Part shown: piece after piece, positions 16,651 through 24,899 of the stretch
Position numbering within the stretch: position 1 is the stretch's first letter
How the letters are laid out: every line of letters starts with the position of its first letter
Assembly: GCA_020349885.1 (NCBI GenBank)
Contig: CP070701.1
Span: forward strand, 1,481,678 to 1,545,677
Length of the DNA stretch: 64,000 nt
DNA from: Acidobacteriota bacterium
GTDB lineage: Bacteria; Acidobacteriota; G020349885
Direction: 5' to 3'
The notes under the pieces: generated by a model
Database searches by the model: none
Told to the model about the DNA's origin: nothing
What the model saw: the letters and a program-made list of their open reading frames with translations, nothing else
Position numbers and translations under genes: made by a program

Positions 16651-16747
16651 CAGGGCGGAGCCCGTCGTAGCGCGACGCCCCAGCAGCAGGGCGGAGCCTG
16701 TTCGGCTCGGCGAAAGCTCCGCCGGAGCCTGCCGTAGCACGGGACGC
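16651..16747. repeat. Three imperfect direct repeats between dnaB and mtnP
   Basis: Copies begin near 16651, 16687 and 16719 and share CAGGGCGGAGCC(C/T)GT or CCGGAGCCTGCC followed by CGTAGC and ACGCC. They fill the gap between the convergent dnaB and mtnP ends. Confidence 0.45.
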
Positions 16748-16766
16748 CTGGGTCGGGGAGCGGGCG

Positions 16767-17678
16767 TCATTTTCGCTTTGTAAAAAAGTCCGCGGGGAGG
16801 AGAAGGCGCAGTCGCCGCCGCGCAGTCGGCGGAACGGCTTCCGGCGCCGTAAGAACGGCATTTTCCAGGGCGCTCCCGCAGCGGCAGTCCCACCGCGCGG
16901 GAAAGGTCCGCAACGCCCCGGCGATAAGACGCTTTGCGTTTTGAACGCATCGCTTCAGATTCTCTATGACCTGCTCGATGTTCACGGGAGCCTCGCCTTT
17001 CTTCCAGCAGTCGTAATCCGTCGCAAGCGCGACCGTGGCGTAGCAAATCTCGGCCTCGCGCGCGAGGCGCGCTTCCGGAAGGTTCGTCATGCCGATCACG
17101 GAAGCGCCCCACGATTGGAAAAGTTTCGACTCGGCCAGCGTCGAGAACTGCGGACCCTCGATGCAAAGATAGGCGCCTCCCTCGTGGCCCCGGAGGCGCA
17201 GGCGCTTGGCGGTGCGGTGGAGGTGGCGGCGAAGCACGGGGCAGGTGGGGCGGTCGAAGGAAATGTGGGCCACCACGCCCCCGCCGAAGAAGGTGTTTTC
17301 CCGCCGGTGCGTGCGGTCCAGAAACTGGTCTGGAAAGACCATGTCCAGGGGGCGGATGCCCTGGCGCATGCTTCCCGCGGCGCTTACCGAGATGAGGCGG
17401 CGGACGCCCAGCTTTTTGAAGCCGTAGAGGTTGGCGCGGAAATTGATTTCAGAGGGCAGCAGCTTGTGCTTGCGCCCATGCCGGGCCAGGAAGGCGACGC
17501 GCCGCCCCCCGAGCGTCCCGACCACGTAGGCGTCGGACGGCCGTCCGAAAGGCGTCGTCACGCGCACTTCGTGCACGTCGCGCAATCCCTCTATGGCGTA
17601 GAGACCGGTGCCGCCCACGACGCCGATTTCCGCGCGTCTCTTCTCGGAAAGGCGAGGCGAGTGCTTGCGCCGCTTCAT
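16767..17678 (-). CDS. mtnP: 5'-methylthioadenosine phosphorylase / purine nucleoside phosphorylase family
   Basis: 303 residues from ATG 17678 (MKRRKHSPRLS); upstream frame to 17801 is unlike the family and overlaps the divergent gene. It splits MTA (or a purine nucleoside) with phosphate, salvaging adenine and methionine carbon. Motifs: GVVGGTGLY, LARHGRKHKLLPSEINFRAN, SVSAAGSMRQGI, PDQFLDRTHRRENTFF, CIEGPQFSTLAES, GMTNLPEARLAREAEICY, ATDYDCWK. The substrate segment NLPEA with TDYDCW favours MTA phosphorylase. About 45 C-terminal residues (from PARWDCRCGSALE) extend past the usual end and are basic. No Shine-Dalgarno sequence is visible. Confidence 0.88.
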   Translation of the reverse strand: MKRRKHSPRLSEKRRAEIGVVGGTGLYAIEGLRDVHEVRVTTPFGRPSDAYVVGTLGGRRVAFLARHGRKHKLLPSEINFRANLYGFKKLGVRRLISVSAAGSMRQGIRPLDMVFPDQFLDRTHRRENTFFGGGVVAHISFDRPTCPVLRRHLHRTAKRLRLRGHEGGAYLCIEGPQFSTLAESKLFQSWGASVIGMTNLPEARLAREAEICYATVALATDYDCWKKGEAPVNIEQVIENLKRCVQNAKRLIAGALRTFPARWDCRCGSALENAVLTAPEAVPPTARRRLRLLLPADFFTKRK

Positions 17679-17747
17679 AAGGAAGGCAACGTAGCACGCG
17701 CCCCGGCCTGAATCAAGAAGGCTCGGGTTCACGGCGCGGCGGAAGCG

Positions 17748-17776
17748 TTGTTTTGCCGGCTCTGGCGTGGTAGCTT
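17748..17776 (+). promoter_or_regulatory. Possible promoter with very short leader
   Basis: TTGTTT (17748-17753), 17-bp spacer, TAGCTT (17771-17776); the ATG follows at 17789. Moderate match only. Confidence 0.35.
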
Positions 17777-17788
17777 TGAGTTGGCCGT

Positions 17789-18844
17789 ATGACTCGCGCA
17801 TCCAGACGCAAACTTCTCGTTCCGGCGCTCTTTCTTTCTCTTTTCCTTTCCCCGCTCACGGCGGAGGAAAAAAGAGAGCTTGCTGCTGAGGAGTGCGGCC
17901 GGTTCGTCGTGACCCGGCAGGGAGAAGTCGTTTTCCTGGCGGAGGGCGACGCTGCCGTGCGGGAGGTCGAGGACCTGGACCCATACCGCGCGCCGAGGTG
18001 GCTGCCGGACGGAAGAAACGTCGTCGTGTGGAATCGACAGGGGGAGCGGATTAACGTTTCTCCGTACGAGAACCCTTCAAGGGAGACGTTGGAGGAAGCC
18101 ATGGGGACTCAGGATGCGTTTTCTTTCGTTTCGCCGGACGGCGGGCTGCGGGTTTACGTCGATCAGGGCAAGCTCGTCTTTCACGACGGGAAAACCGGCT
18201 TCAGGGCGACGCACAAGCAGGCGCCGATGCCTGAGATCGAGCCGGAATTCTCCTCCTCGAACCGCTACGTGAAATACGCGGCGGGCGGTCGGGCCTATAT
18301 GTACGACCGTGAGGAGAACAAACATTCCATGCTCCCGAAGTGGATTGTGCCTGATGCGCCGATTCGCTGGGCGCCGCACAAGGATTTATTCCTGGTGCAC
18401 GACGGCGGAAAACTCGGGCTCCTAGTCATGGCCCCGGACGGGAGGTTCAAAAAAATTACCGACAAGGTTTTTTCTCATTTCTCGTGGGCTTCCGAAAGCG
18501 GCGCGGTGGTTTATGTGGCCCCCTCGCCCAAGAAGCTCTACGGCTCGGACGTGTATCTCTACGGCCTGGCGGACGGGGCGACTTCACGGGCGGGAGGGCT
18601 GAAGACGAAAAACGTGACGTTCCTCGGCACCACACCCCATGGCTCGCACCTGGTCTACCTCTTGCACCCGGGACCACTGCACAAGACGATATCCTTGAAT
18701 GCGGCACCCGTGCTGAAAGCTTTCGATCTTGCGGCGGGCAAATCGGTCGCGGTCGCCGATGTTCCACGTGGAACGGCGTTCCTCTCGTGGTGGAGCGGGC
18801 GGGAGGATGCCGCGGTGCCGTTATTTACCGCTCAGGGCGATTGA
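17789..18844 (+). CDS. Secreted beta-propeller-like protein, unknown function
   Basis: 351 residues. Signal peptide (LLVPALFLSLFLSPLTAEE). The rest is built of short beta-rich repeats of the TolB/WD type, for example PRWLPDGRNVVVWNRQGERI, FSFVSPDGGLRVYVDQGKLV, IRWAPHKDLFLVHDGGKLGLL and FSWASESGAVVYVAP, consistent with one propeller. No catalytic motif is visible. It is divergent from mtnP with about 110 bases between start codons and stands alone as a transcription unit. Confidence 0.7.
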   Translation: MTRASRRKLLVPALFLSLFLSPLTAEEKRELAAEECGRFVVTRQGEVVFLAEGDAAVREVEDLDPYRAPRWLPDGRNVVVWNRQGERINVSPYENPSRETLEEAMGTQDAFSFVSPDGGLRVYVDQGKLVFHDGKTGFRATHKQAPMPEIEPEFSSSNRYVKYAAGGRAYMYDREENKHSMLPKWIVPDAPIRWAPHKDLFLVHDGGKLGLLVMAPDGRFKKITDKVFSHFSWASESGAVVYVAPSPKKLYGSDVYLYGLADGATSRAGGLKTKNVTFLGTTPHGSHLVYLLHPGPLHKTISLNAAPVLKAFDLAAGKSVAVADVPRGTAFLSWWSGREDAAVPLFTAQGD

Positions 18845-18913
18845 GCGGGGCGTTTTCACCGGGCAGGGCGCGCCTCCTCAGGGACGCGGTTAAAACAGGT
18901 TTTGGAACGGGCT

Positions 18914-19228
18914 CTAATCCTCTCCTTCGTTCTTCCCCTCGTCGTCATCGTCGTCAATCAAGCTCTCCACATGCAGCCGCTTGGCGATGTTCATGCGGGC
19001 CTCTCGGACTTCCTCCATTTCCTTTTGAAGGCTTCGGATGTCCTTGTTCATTTGTTTGAGCGACTTTCCGACGGACTTGAGGTCGTCCACGACCTTGAAG
19101 TTGTCCACGACCTTGAGGTTGTCGAGAAATCCGGCCTCGACGCGGCCACCGTCGAGGCAGAGCCCCGCCAGCATTCCCACGGCGAAGACAAGGACGAAAG
19201 AGGTTGTTTTTTTGAATAGGTGTTTCAT
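18914..19228 (-). CDS. Small secreted coiled-coil protein
   Basis: 104 residues with AGGAGA upstream of ATG 19228. N-terminal signal peptide (TTSFVLVFAVGMLAGLCLDG). Then a short repeat, DNLKVVDNFKVVDDLKSV, encoded by near-identical 15-18-base units, followed by a charged helix (KQMNKDIRSLQKEMEEVREARM) suitable for a coiled coil, and an acidic tail (DDDDDEGKNEGED). Likely periplasmic and oligomeric. No family recognised. Confidence 0.65.
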   Translation of the reverse strand: MKHLFKKTTSFVLVFAVGMLAGLCLDGGRVEAGFLDNLKVVDNFKVVDDLKSVGKSLKQMNKDIRSLQKEMEEVREARMNIAKRLHVESLIDDDDDEGKNEGED

Positions 19229-19387
19229 GGGATCTCCTTTTGGTATTTGGAATTATTTACGGTTGCGCCGATTCCACAACGCTCCGGCGGGACGCCTGCA
19301 CCGTGGGTACGCTCAACGCTGCCGCGCGCACCTCGCTTCGCATGCGGGCGCGGGGCCCAAACTTGATTGTCCCTGGCGGGTGTTTCG

Positions 19388-20773
19388 CTACCCTTCCTTA
19401 ACTGCCGCAACCAGGTCGATCAGCGCCTTCTTGCCGTCTCCAAAGAACATGAGGGTGTTGTCGGCGGCGAAGAGCGGGTTCGGGATGCCCGCGAAGCCGG
19501 GGCTGAGGCTGCGCTTGATGACCACGACGGTGCGCGCCTTGTCCACGTCGAGGATGGGCATCCCCGCGATGGGGCTGGTGGGGTCGGTGCGGGCGACGGG
19601 ATTCACGACGTCGTTGGCGCCGACGACAATCGCCACGTCGGTTTGCGCAAACATGGGGTTAATCTCGTCCATCTCCTTGAGCTTGTCGTAGGGGATGTTC
19701 GCCTCGGCCAGAAGGACGTTCATGTGTCCCGGCATGCGGCCCGCGACGGGATGGACGGCGAACTCCACCTCGACGCCCCGCGCTTCGAGAAGGTTCGTCA
19801 AATCACGAACGGAGTGTTGCGACTGGGAGACGGCCATGCCGTAGCCGGGGGCGAAGACGACGCGGCGCGCCCCGTCGAAGAGCATCGCCACCTCTTCGGC
19901 CGAGGTGCTCTTGACCTTGCCGGCGTAGACCTCGTCGGCGGTGGGGGCGCCTTCGGTCGGGCCGAGCGTGCCGAAAATAACGTTGGCAAGCGAGCGGTTC
20001 ATCGCCTTGCACATGATGTTTGTGAGGATGAGCCCCGAGGCGCCCACCAGCGAGCCGGCGATGATGAGAACGTTGTTCGAAAGAACGAAGCCCGTGGCCG
20101 CGGCGGCCAGACCGGAGTAGGAATTGAGAAGCGAAATCACCACCGGCATGTCGGCCCCGCCGATGGGGAACACCAACAGCAGGCCGAGCACCGAGGCGAT
20201 GGCGACGATTGCCCAGTACGCCATGGTCTCGGCCGGGTTTGTCACCACCACCGCGCCGAATCCCAGGCACGCGAGGAACAAAATGGCGTTGACCACCTGC
20301 TGGCCGGGGTAATGGAGGTTCTTCTTGATGATGTCTTGAAGCTTTATGAAAGCCACGAGGCTTCCCCAGAACGTGACCGCGCCGATGAGTCCCGAGGTGG
20401 CGGTGGCTACGGTGAGCTGGTTCGGGGGCTTCCCTCCGCCCGTCGTCGCTTCGATGAGCGCGGCGCCAGCGACGAGCACCGAGGCGCCGCCGCCGAAGCC
20501 GTTATAGAGCGCGACGAGCTCCGGCATCGCGGTCATCTTGATTGTTATGGCGAGCACCGCACCGATGGCGGCTCCGACCACGGCCCCCGCGATGATGTAT
20601 TCGAAGGTCAGGATGTCCTTGTCGAAGAGGGTCACCACGATGGCGAGGAGCATCCCCGTTGCGCCGAGCATGTTTCCGCGCACGGCCTTGCGCGGGTGCG
20701 ACAGCCCCTTCAGCCCGAAGATGAACAGGACGGCTGCGATGAGATAGGCGATGTTAATCAGGGTAGGTGGCAT
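19388..20773 (-). CDS. pntB: NAD(P) transhydrogenase subunit beta
   Basis: 461 residues, normal length. N-terminal membrane domain with many hydrophobic segments (for example TLINIAYLIAAVLFIFGL) and a C-terminal NADP(H)-binding domain III: GYGMAVSQSQHSV, HPVAGRMPGHMNVLLAEA, VGANDVVNPVARTDPTSPI, and KRSLSPGFAGIPNPLF. Couples proton re-entry to hydride transfer from NADH to NADP+. Third gene of pntAA-pntAB-pntB, 46 bases after pntAB. Complete and probably functional. Confidence 0.96.
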   Translation of the reverse strand: MPPTLINIAYLIAAVLFIFGLKGLSHPRKAVRGNMLGATGMLLAIVVTLFDKDILTFEYIIAGAVVGAAIGAVLAITIKMTAMPELVALYNGFGGGASVLVAGAALIEATTGGGKPPNQLTVATATSGLIGAVTFWGSLVAFIKLQDIIKKNLHYPGQQVVNAILFLACLGFGAVVVTNPAETMAYWAIVAIASVLGLLLVFPIGGADMPVVISLLNSYSGLAAAATGFVLSNNVLIIAGSLVGASGLILTNIMCKAMNRSLANVIFGTLGPTEGAPTADEVYAGKVKSTSAEEVAMLFDGARRVVFAPGYGMAVSQSQHSVRDLTNLLEARGVEVEFAVHPVAGRMPGHMNVLLAEANIPYDKLKEMDEINPMFAQTDVAIVVGANDVVNPVARTDPTSPIAGMPILDVDKARTVVVIKRSLSPGFAGIPNPLFAADNTLMFFGDGKKALIDLVAAVKEG

Positions 20774-20819
20774 AGTGCTTTCTCGATATTTTTAGATTTA
20801 TCACCTGAAAGGGCACGGA

Positions 20820-21101
20820 TTAATCCTTCTTTCTGAACATTGCCAGCATGCGGTGCGTGACCATGAAGCCGCCCACGACGTTAATCGTGGCGAACACGAC
20901 GGCCGAAAGGCCCAGAATCGTTGTGAGCATGGTCTGCTGGCTCCCGGCGGAAAGGATGGCGCCGATTATGGTGATGCCGGAGATCGCGTTCGCGCCCGAC
21001 ATAAGCGGCGTGTGCAGCGTGGGCGGCACCTTGGTTATGACCTCGAAGCCCACGAAGATGGCGAGAACGAATATCGTGAACGTAATAACAAAAGCTTCCA
21101 T
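20820..21101 (-). CDS. pntAB: NAD(P) transhydrogenase subunit alpha part 2 (membrane)
   Basis: 93 residues with three to four membrane segments (TIFVLAIFVGFEVI, ISGITIIGAIL, AVVFATINVVGGFMV). Corresponds to the membrane C-terminus of a fused PntA, separated here as a short subunit as in Rhodospirillum-type enzymes. It keeps the conserved HTPLMSGANAISGI. Start overlaps the pntAA stop as TAATG, implying coupled translation. Confidence 0.95.
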   Translation of the reverse strand: MEAFVITFTIFVLAIFVGFEVITKVPPTLHTPLMSGANAISGITIIGAILSAGSQQTMLTTILGLSAVVFATINVVGGFMVTHRMLAMFRKKD

Positions 21102-22285
21102 TAGCTTTCCTTTTTCTGCGTCGACGCGGCCGGCGCGAGGCCCAGGATCTCGCGCACCCGAGGGTGCACGACCTCACCGCCGCGCGTCGTTATGGTTTCG
21201 CGCGTGATTTCGTCTTCCATATCCAGTTGGAGCTTTCCGTCCTTCACGAGATGCATGAGGAACGTGGTAATGTTTTTGGCGTACATCTGGCTCGCGTGAT
21301 AGGGCGTGGTCGAGGGAACGTTCATGGGCCCGAGGACGATGACGTCGTTCTCGACGACGGTCTCGCCGGGACGCGTGAGCGCGCAGTTGCCGCCGCGCTC
21401 GGCCGCGAGATCCACAATCACCGAGTGCGGCGCCATACCCTTGACCATTTCGCCAGTGATGAGCACCGGCGCTTTTTTTCCGGGAACGGCAGCGGTGGTA
21501 ATCACCACGTCGGTTTCCGCGAGAACCTTTCCCATGAGCTCGCGCTGCTTTTTGTAGAACTCTTCGCCCATCGCCTTGGCGTAGCCGCCTTTGTCCTCCG
21601 CTTCCGCGGCTTCGAGCGGGAGCTCGACGAACTTGGCGCCGAGGCTTTCCACCTGCTCCTTGACCGCCGGGCGCACGTCGTAGGCGTGCACCACCGCGCC
21701 CAGGCGGCCCGCCGTGGCGATGGCCTGGAGACCCGCGACGCCGGCGCCCACTACGAAGACGCGCGCCGGGGTGAGCGTCCCGGCCGCGGTCATGAGCATG
21801 GGAAATATCTTGGGAAGGGCGTCCGCCGCAAGGAGCACCGCCTTGTAGCCCGCGACGGTGCCCATCGAGGAGAGGGCGTCCATGCTCTGCGCGCGGGTGA
21901 TGCGCGGCATGAGCTCCATCGAGAAGGCCATCACGCCGCGCTCGGCGAGCGCCTTGGTCGACTGCGGCTCGCCTAAAGGCTCGCTGAATCCGATGACAAC
22001 CTGGTCTTTGCGCAGGAGGTCAAGGTCGGCGCGGCCCGCCTCGGGGTTGGCCCCAAGGGCACGCACCTGGAGGATGATGTCGGCGGAGGAGAAAAGCTCG
22101 GCGCGGGAGCCGGCGATCTTCGCGCCTTTTTCTTTGTAAGCGGCGTCGGGGAAGCCGGCTTCCGAACCCGCTCCCGCTTCCACCAAAACTTCAAAGCCCG
22201 CTTTGCTAAGGGCGGGAATGGAGGCGGGGATAAGGGCGACGCGCCGCTCGTTGGGGAATGTTTCTCTGGGTATTCCTATGCGCAT
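21101..22285 (-). CDS. pntAA: NAD(P) transhydrogenase subunit alpha part 1 (NAD-binding)
   Basis: 394 residues, soluble domain I. Begins MRIGIPRETFPNERRVALIP, shared with alanine dehydrogenase; nucleotide fold VFVVGAGVAGLQAIATAGRLGA with YDVRPAVKEQVESLGAKF; PGKKAPVLI and VIVDLAAERGGNCALT near the C-terminal half. Ends in a short low-complexity linker (PAASTQKKES) where fused PntA proteins would continue into the membrane part. First gene of the operon. Confidence 0.96.
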   Translation of the reverse strand: MRIGIPRETFPNERRVALIPASIPALSKAGFEVLVEAGAGSEAGFPDAAYKEKGAKIAGSRAELFSSADIILQVRALGANPEAGRADLDLLRKDQVVIGFSEPLGEPQSTKALAERGVMAFSMELMPRITRAQSMDALSSMGTVAGYKAVLLAADALPKIFPMLMTAAGTLTPARVFVVGAGVAGLQAIATAGRLGAVVHAYDVRPAVKEQVESLGAKFVELPLEAAEAEDKGGYAKAMGEEFYKKQRELMGKVLAETDVVITTAAVPGKKAPVLITGEMVKGMAPHSVIVDLAAERGGNCALTRPGETVVENDVIVLGPMNVPSTTPYHASQMYAKNITTFLMHLVKDGKLQLDMEDEITRETITTRGGEVVHPRVREILGLAPAASTQKKES

Positions 22286-22302
22286 AGGGCAACTTGTGGG
22301 GT

Positions 22303-22381
22303 AGCTTAATTGAAAACGGTGGACATTGCAAGTTTTTTTATAGGTCGGGACAGCTTAATCGAAAACGACGGACATTGCAAG
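22303..22381. repeat. Two 30-bp direct repeats upstream of pntAA
   Basis: 22303-22332 and 22352-22381 read AGCTTAAT(T/C)GAAAACG, two variable bases, GGACATTGCAAG, with three mismatches in 30. They lie in the gap between pntAA and the prenyl synthase gene. No open frame or target-site signature accompanies them. Confidence 0.6.
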
Positions 22382-22396
22382 CTTTTAAAAAAACAC

Positions 22397-23371
22397 TTAT
22401 TTTTTTCTTGAGAGGACGAATTCCGTCAGGGTCTCCAGATCGCGGCGGGCACGGCACTTGGGAAACGTCTCCAGGGCGCGCTTGGCTTCGCGGGCGAAGG
22501 CCTGGGCATGGGCCTGCACGCGGCCGACGCCGTCGCTTTCCGAGGCCATGTGCAGGATGTCGTCACGGTGGCGGGCGACAGCCTCGGCGTCTCCGAGGGA
22601 TTCCCTTAAAACCTGCCTAAGGCGCAGGTTGCCGTCCTTCGTAAAGCACAGGAAAGGCAGCGTCACCTTGCCCTCGGCCAGGTCGCCCAGCATGGGCTTT
22701 CCCAGGATGTCCTCGCGCGCCGTGTAGTCCAGGAGGTCGTCCACCAGTTGAAACGCCATGCCGAAATGAAGGCCGAACCGCCAGAGCGCTTCCTCCGTTT
22801 CTTCCGGGGCGCCCGCGAGCCGTCCCCCGAGCCGGGCGCAGCCAGCGAAAAGCAGGGCGGTCTTGCGGCGGATGATGTCGAAGTGCTCCTCTTCGGTCAG
22901 CTCGGCCGCGCCGCGCCGGTAGTGCTGGACGAGCTCCCCCTGAATCATCTCCACGGTGATGCCGCACAGCGTCTGGAGCACGTCGAGCCGTCCAAGGGCG
23001 ATGGCTTCGTCCATGGCCTTCGTGTAGAGGTAGTCGCCGAAAAGGACGGCGAGCTCGTTTCCCCACTGGAAGTTGACGCTCCGGTCGCCGCGGCGCAGGC
23101 GGGATTCGTCCAGGATGTCGTCGTGCACCAGCGTGGCCAGGTGGATGAGCTCCACGACGACGCCCAGCCGGACGTCGTCCTCGCCCCGGTAGCCCGCCAT
23201 TTCCGCCGAGAGCATGGCCACCGCGGGGCGAATGCGCTTGCCGCGTGTGAAAAAGAACGCTTCGCCCACCTGCTGGAGCTCGGGGCTGCTGGCGTGCAGG
23301 ATTTCCGGAAGGTGTGCCTCGAGGGCTTCGAGTTTGGAGGCGAGACCCGGATTGGAGGAAACGGTCAGCAT
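22397..23371 (-). CDS. Long-chain all-trans polyprenyl diphosphate synthase
   Basis: 324 residues, the length of octaprenyl/heptaprenyl synthases (IspB/HepT type). First Asp-rich motif DDILDES (84-90), preceded by LIHLATLVH; FTRGKRIRPA for diphosphate binding; second Asp-rich motif around LVDDLLDYT with GMAFQ before it. Makes the isoprenoid tail of quinones from IPP. The tail length cannot be told from sequence. It is distinct from the shorter prenyl synthase at 41659-42552. Confidence 0.88.
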   Translation of the reverse strand: MLTVSSNPGLASKLEALEAHLPEILHASSPELQQVGEAFFFTRGKRIRPAVAMLSAEMAGYRGEDDVRLGVVVELIHLATLVHDDILDESRLRRGDRSVNFQWGNELAVLFGDYLYTKAMDEAIALGRLDVLQTLCGITVEMIQGELVQHYRRGAAELTEEEHFDIIRRKTALLFAGCARLGGRLAGAPEETEEALWRFGLHFGMAFQLVDDLLDYTAREDILGKPMLGDLAEGKVTLPFLCFTKDGNLRLRQVLRESLGDAEAVARHRDDILHMASESDGVGRVQAHAQAFAREAKRALETFPKCRARRDLETLTEFVLSRKK

Positions 23372-23515
23372 AATACCCTTACGGTTGCTTGTGTTAGTGG
23401 CTTTGCATCAGCGTATGTCCTATCGTAGCATGGGAACGCAACGGTTGCAATGGAAATTCCCAAAAAAAGCCGGACGCCGCCGCGAAAAAAGGTGACTCTT
23501 CAGGCACGCGACGCA

Positions 23516-23544
23516 TTGATTTTCTTATAGCCCCGTGGTAGAGT
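23516..23544 (+). promoter_or_regulatory. Possible promoter of the third aminotransferase, very short leader
   Basis: TTGATT (23516-23521), 17-bp spacer, TAGAGT (23539-23544). The ATG follows at 23554, so the leader is predicted to be about three bases and there is no Shine-Dalgarno sequence. Confidence 0.5.
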
Positions 23545-23553
23545 TTTTACATT

Positions 23554-24843
23554 ATGACAAGCAAAGAATTACTCGAACGCGAAGCCAAGATTCTTACGCC
23601 AGCCCTGGGCTGGGACTCGGGCCTTGTCGTGAAGCGCGGCGCCGGCGCCTACGTCGAGACCGCCGACAAGGAGCGCTTTCTCGACCTCTCCTGCGGAACG
23701 GCCACCACGAACATCGGCCACAACCATCCCAAGGTGGTCGAGGCGGCGCGCCGGCAGTTGGAGGCCCTGATCCACTCGGGCTGCGTCTACCACTACGAGT
23801 CGCTCGTAGAGCTGGGCGAGCGCCTGCGCAGCATTACGCCGGGCGACATCGGAAAATTCTTCTTTTCCAACAGCGGCGCCGAGGCCGTCGAGGGCTGCGT
23901 CAAGCTGGCCAAGTTCGTGACGGGCCGCCCCTCCGTCATCGCCTTCAAGGGGGCGTTTCACGGACGGACCATGGGGGCACTGACGTTCACCACGTCGGCG
24001 TCCAAGTACCGGGCGCAGTACCGGCCCCTGCTTCCCGAGATCTACCATGCGGCCTTCCCCGACACGTACCGCCATCCGGGGAGCGGCGGCGCGGAGGAGG
24101 CGTGCGACTTCGCGCTCGCGTACATAGAGAAGATGTTCGCTCAGGAGGTGAAGCCGTCGGAGATCGCGGCCATGCTGGTCGAGCCGGTGCAGGGCGAGGG
24201 GGGATACCTGGTCGCGCCGAAGCGGTTCTTCCAGCGCCTGCGCGAGCTCTGCACGGAGCACGGCATTTTCCTTATCTTCGACGAGGTGCAGACGGGCATG
24301 GGGCGCACGTGCAAGTGGTTCGCGGCCGAGCACCTCGGCGTCACGCCCGACATCATGGCCATGGCGAAGGGCATCGCCTCGGGCTTCCCCCTGAGCGTGG
24401 TCGCCTCGACGCCCGAGATTATGGACAAGTGGCCCCCGGGGGCGCACGGCACGACGTTCGGAGGAAACCCCATCTCGTGCGCCGCCTCGTGCGCCACGAT
24501 CGACGCCATCCGCGAGGAGAAGCTTCTCGAAAACGGCGCCAAGGTCAGCGCGGCGGCTTTCAAGCGCCTCAACGAATGGCCGAAGAAATACAAGGCCGTG
24601 GGCGACGTCCGCGGCATAGGGCTGATGATCGGCATCGAGTTCGTCAAGCCCGGCACCAAGGAGCCCGACGCCGAGGCTTTCCAGGCCGTCGCCCGCCATG
24701 CCTTGGAGAAACGCGTCATACTCATCAGCTGCGGCCCGGGCGGCAACATCATCCGCCTCATCCCGCCGCTCGTCATCACGGAGGACGAGATGACGCGGGC
24801 GCTTGACGTCATCGAGGAAGGCGTTAAAAAACTGGGCGCGTAG
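23554..24843 (+). CDS. Class III PLP-dependent aminotransferase
   Basis: 429 residues. Landmarks: NSGAEAVEGCVK (106-117), FHGRTMGALTFT (135-146), cofactor Asp243 in IFDEVQTGMGRT, Schiff-base Lys272 in AMAKGIASGFPL, TTFGGNPISCAA. The latter and the general pattern put it among the acetylornithine/4-aminobutyrate group, clearly different from the two paralogues at 2.9-5.6 kb. Substrate unknown. It precedes the cyclic-diphosphoglycerate-synthetase-like gene by 56 bases in the same direction, possibly as an operon. Confidence 0.88.
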   Translation: MTSKELLEREAKILTPALGWDSGLVVKRGAGAYVETADKERFLDLSCGTATTNIGHNHPKVVEAARRQLEALIHSGCVYHYESLVELGERLRSITPGDIGKFFFSNSGAEAVEGCVKLAKFVTGRPSVIAFKGAFHGRTMGALTFTTSASKYRAQYRPLLPEIYHAAFPDTYRHPGSGGAEEACDFALAYIEKMFAQEVKPSEIAAMLVEPVQGEGGYLVAPKRFFQRLRELCTEHGIFLIFDEVQTGMGRTCKWFAAEHLGVTPDIMAMAKGIASGFPLSVVASTPEIMDKWPPGAHGTTFGGNPISCAASCATIDAIREEKLLENGAKVSAAAFKRLNEWPKKYKAVGDVRGIGLMIGIEFVKPGTKEPDAEAFQAVARHALEKRVILISCGPGGNIIRLIPPLVITEDEMTRALDVIEEGVKKLGA

Positions 24844-24899
24844 GAGGCCGTGGCCGCCGGCCCGCTCCGGTGCTTCGTCAATAAAAGAGGGTTGATCTC

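Noticed and set aside
22286..22396. Insertion sequence remnant
   Set aside because: The two 30-bp repeats are direct, not inverted, and no transposase fragment is visible. Kept only as a repeat.
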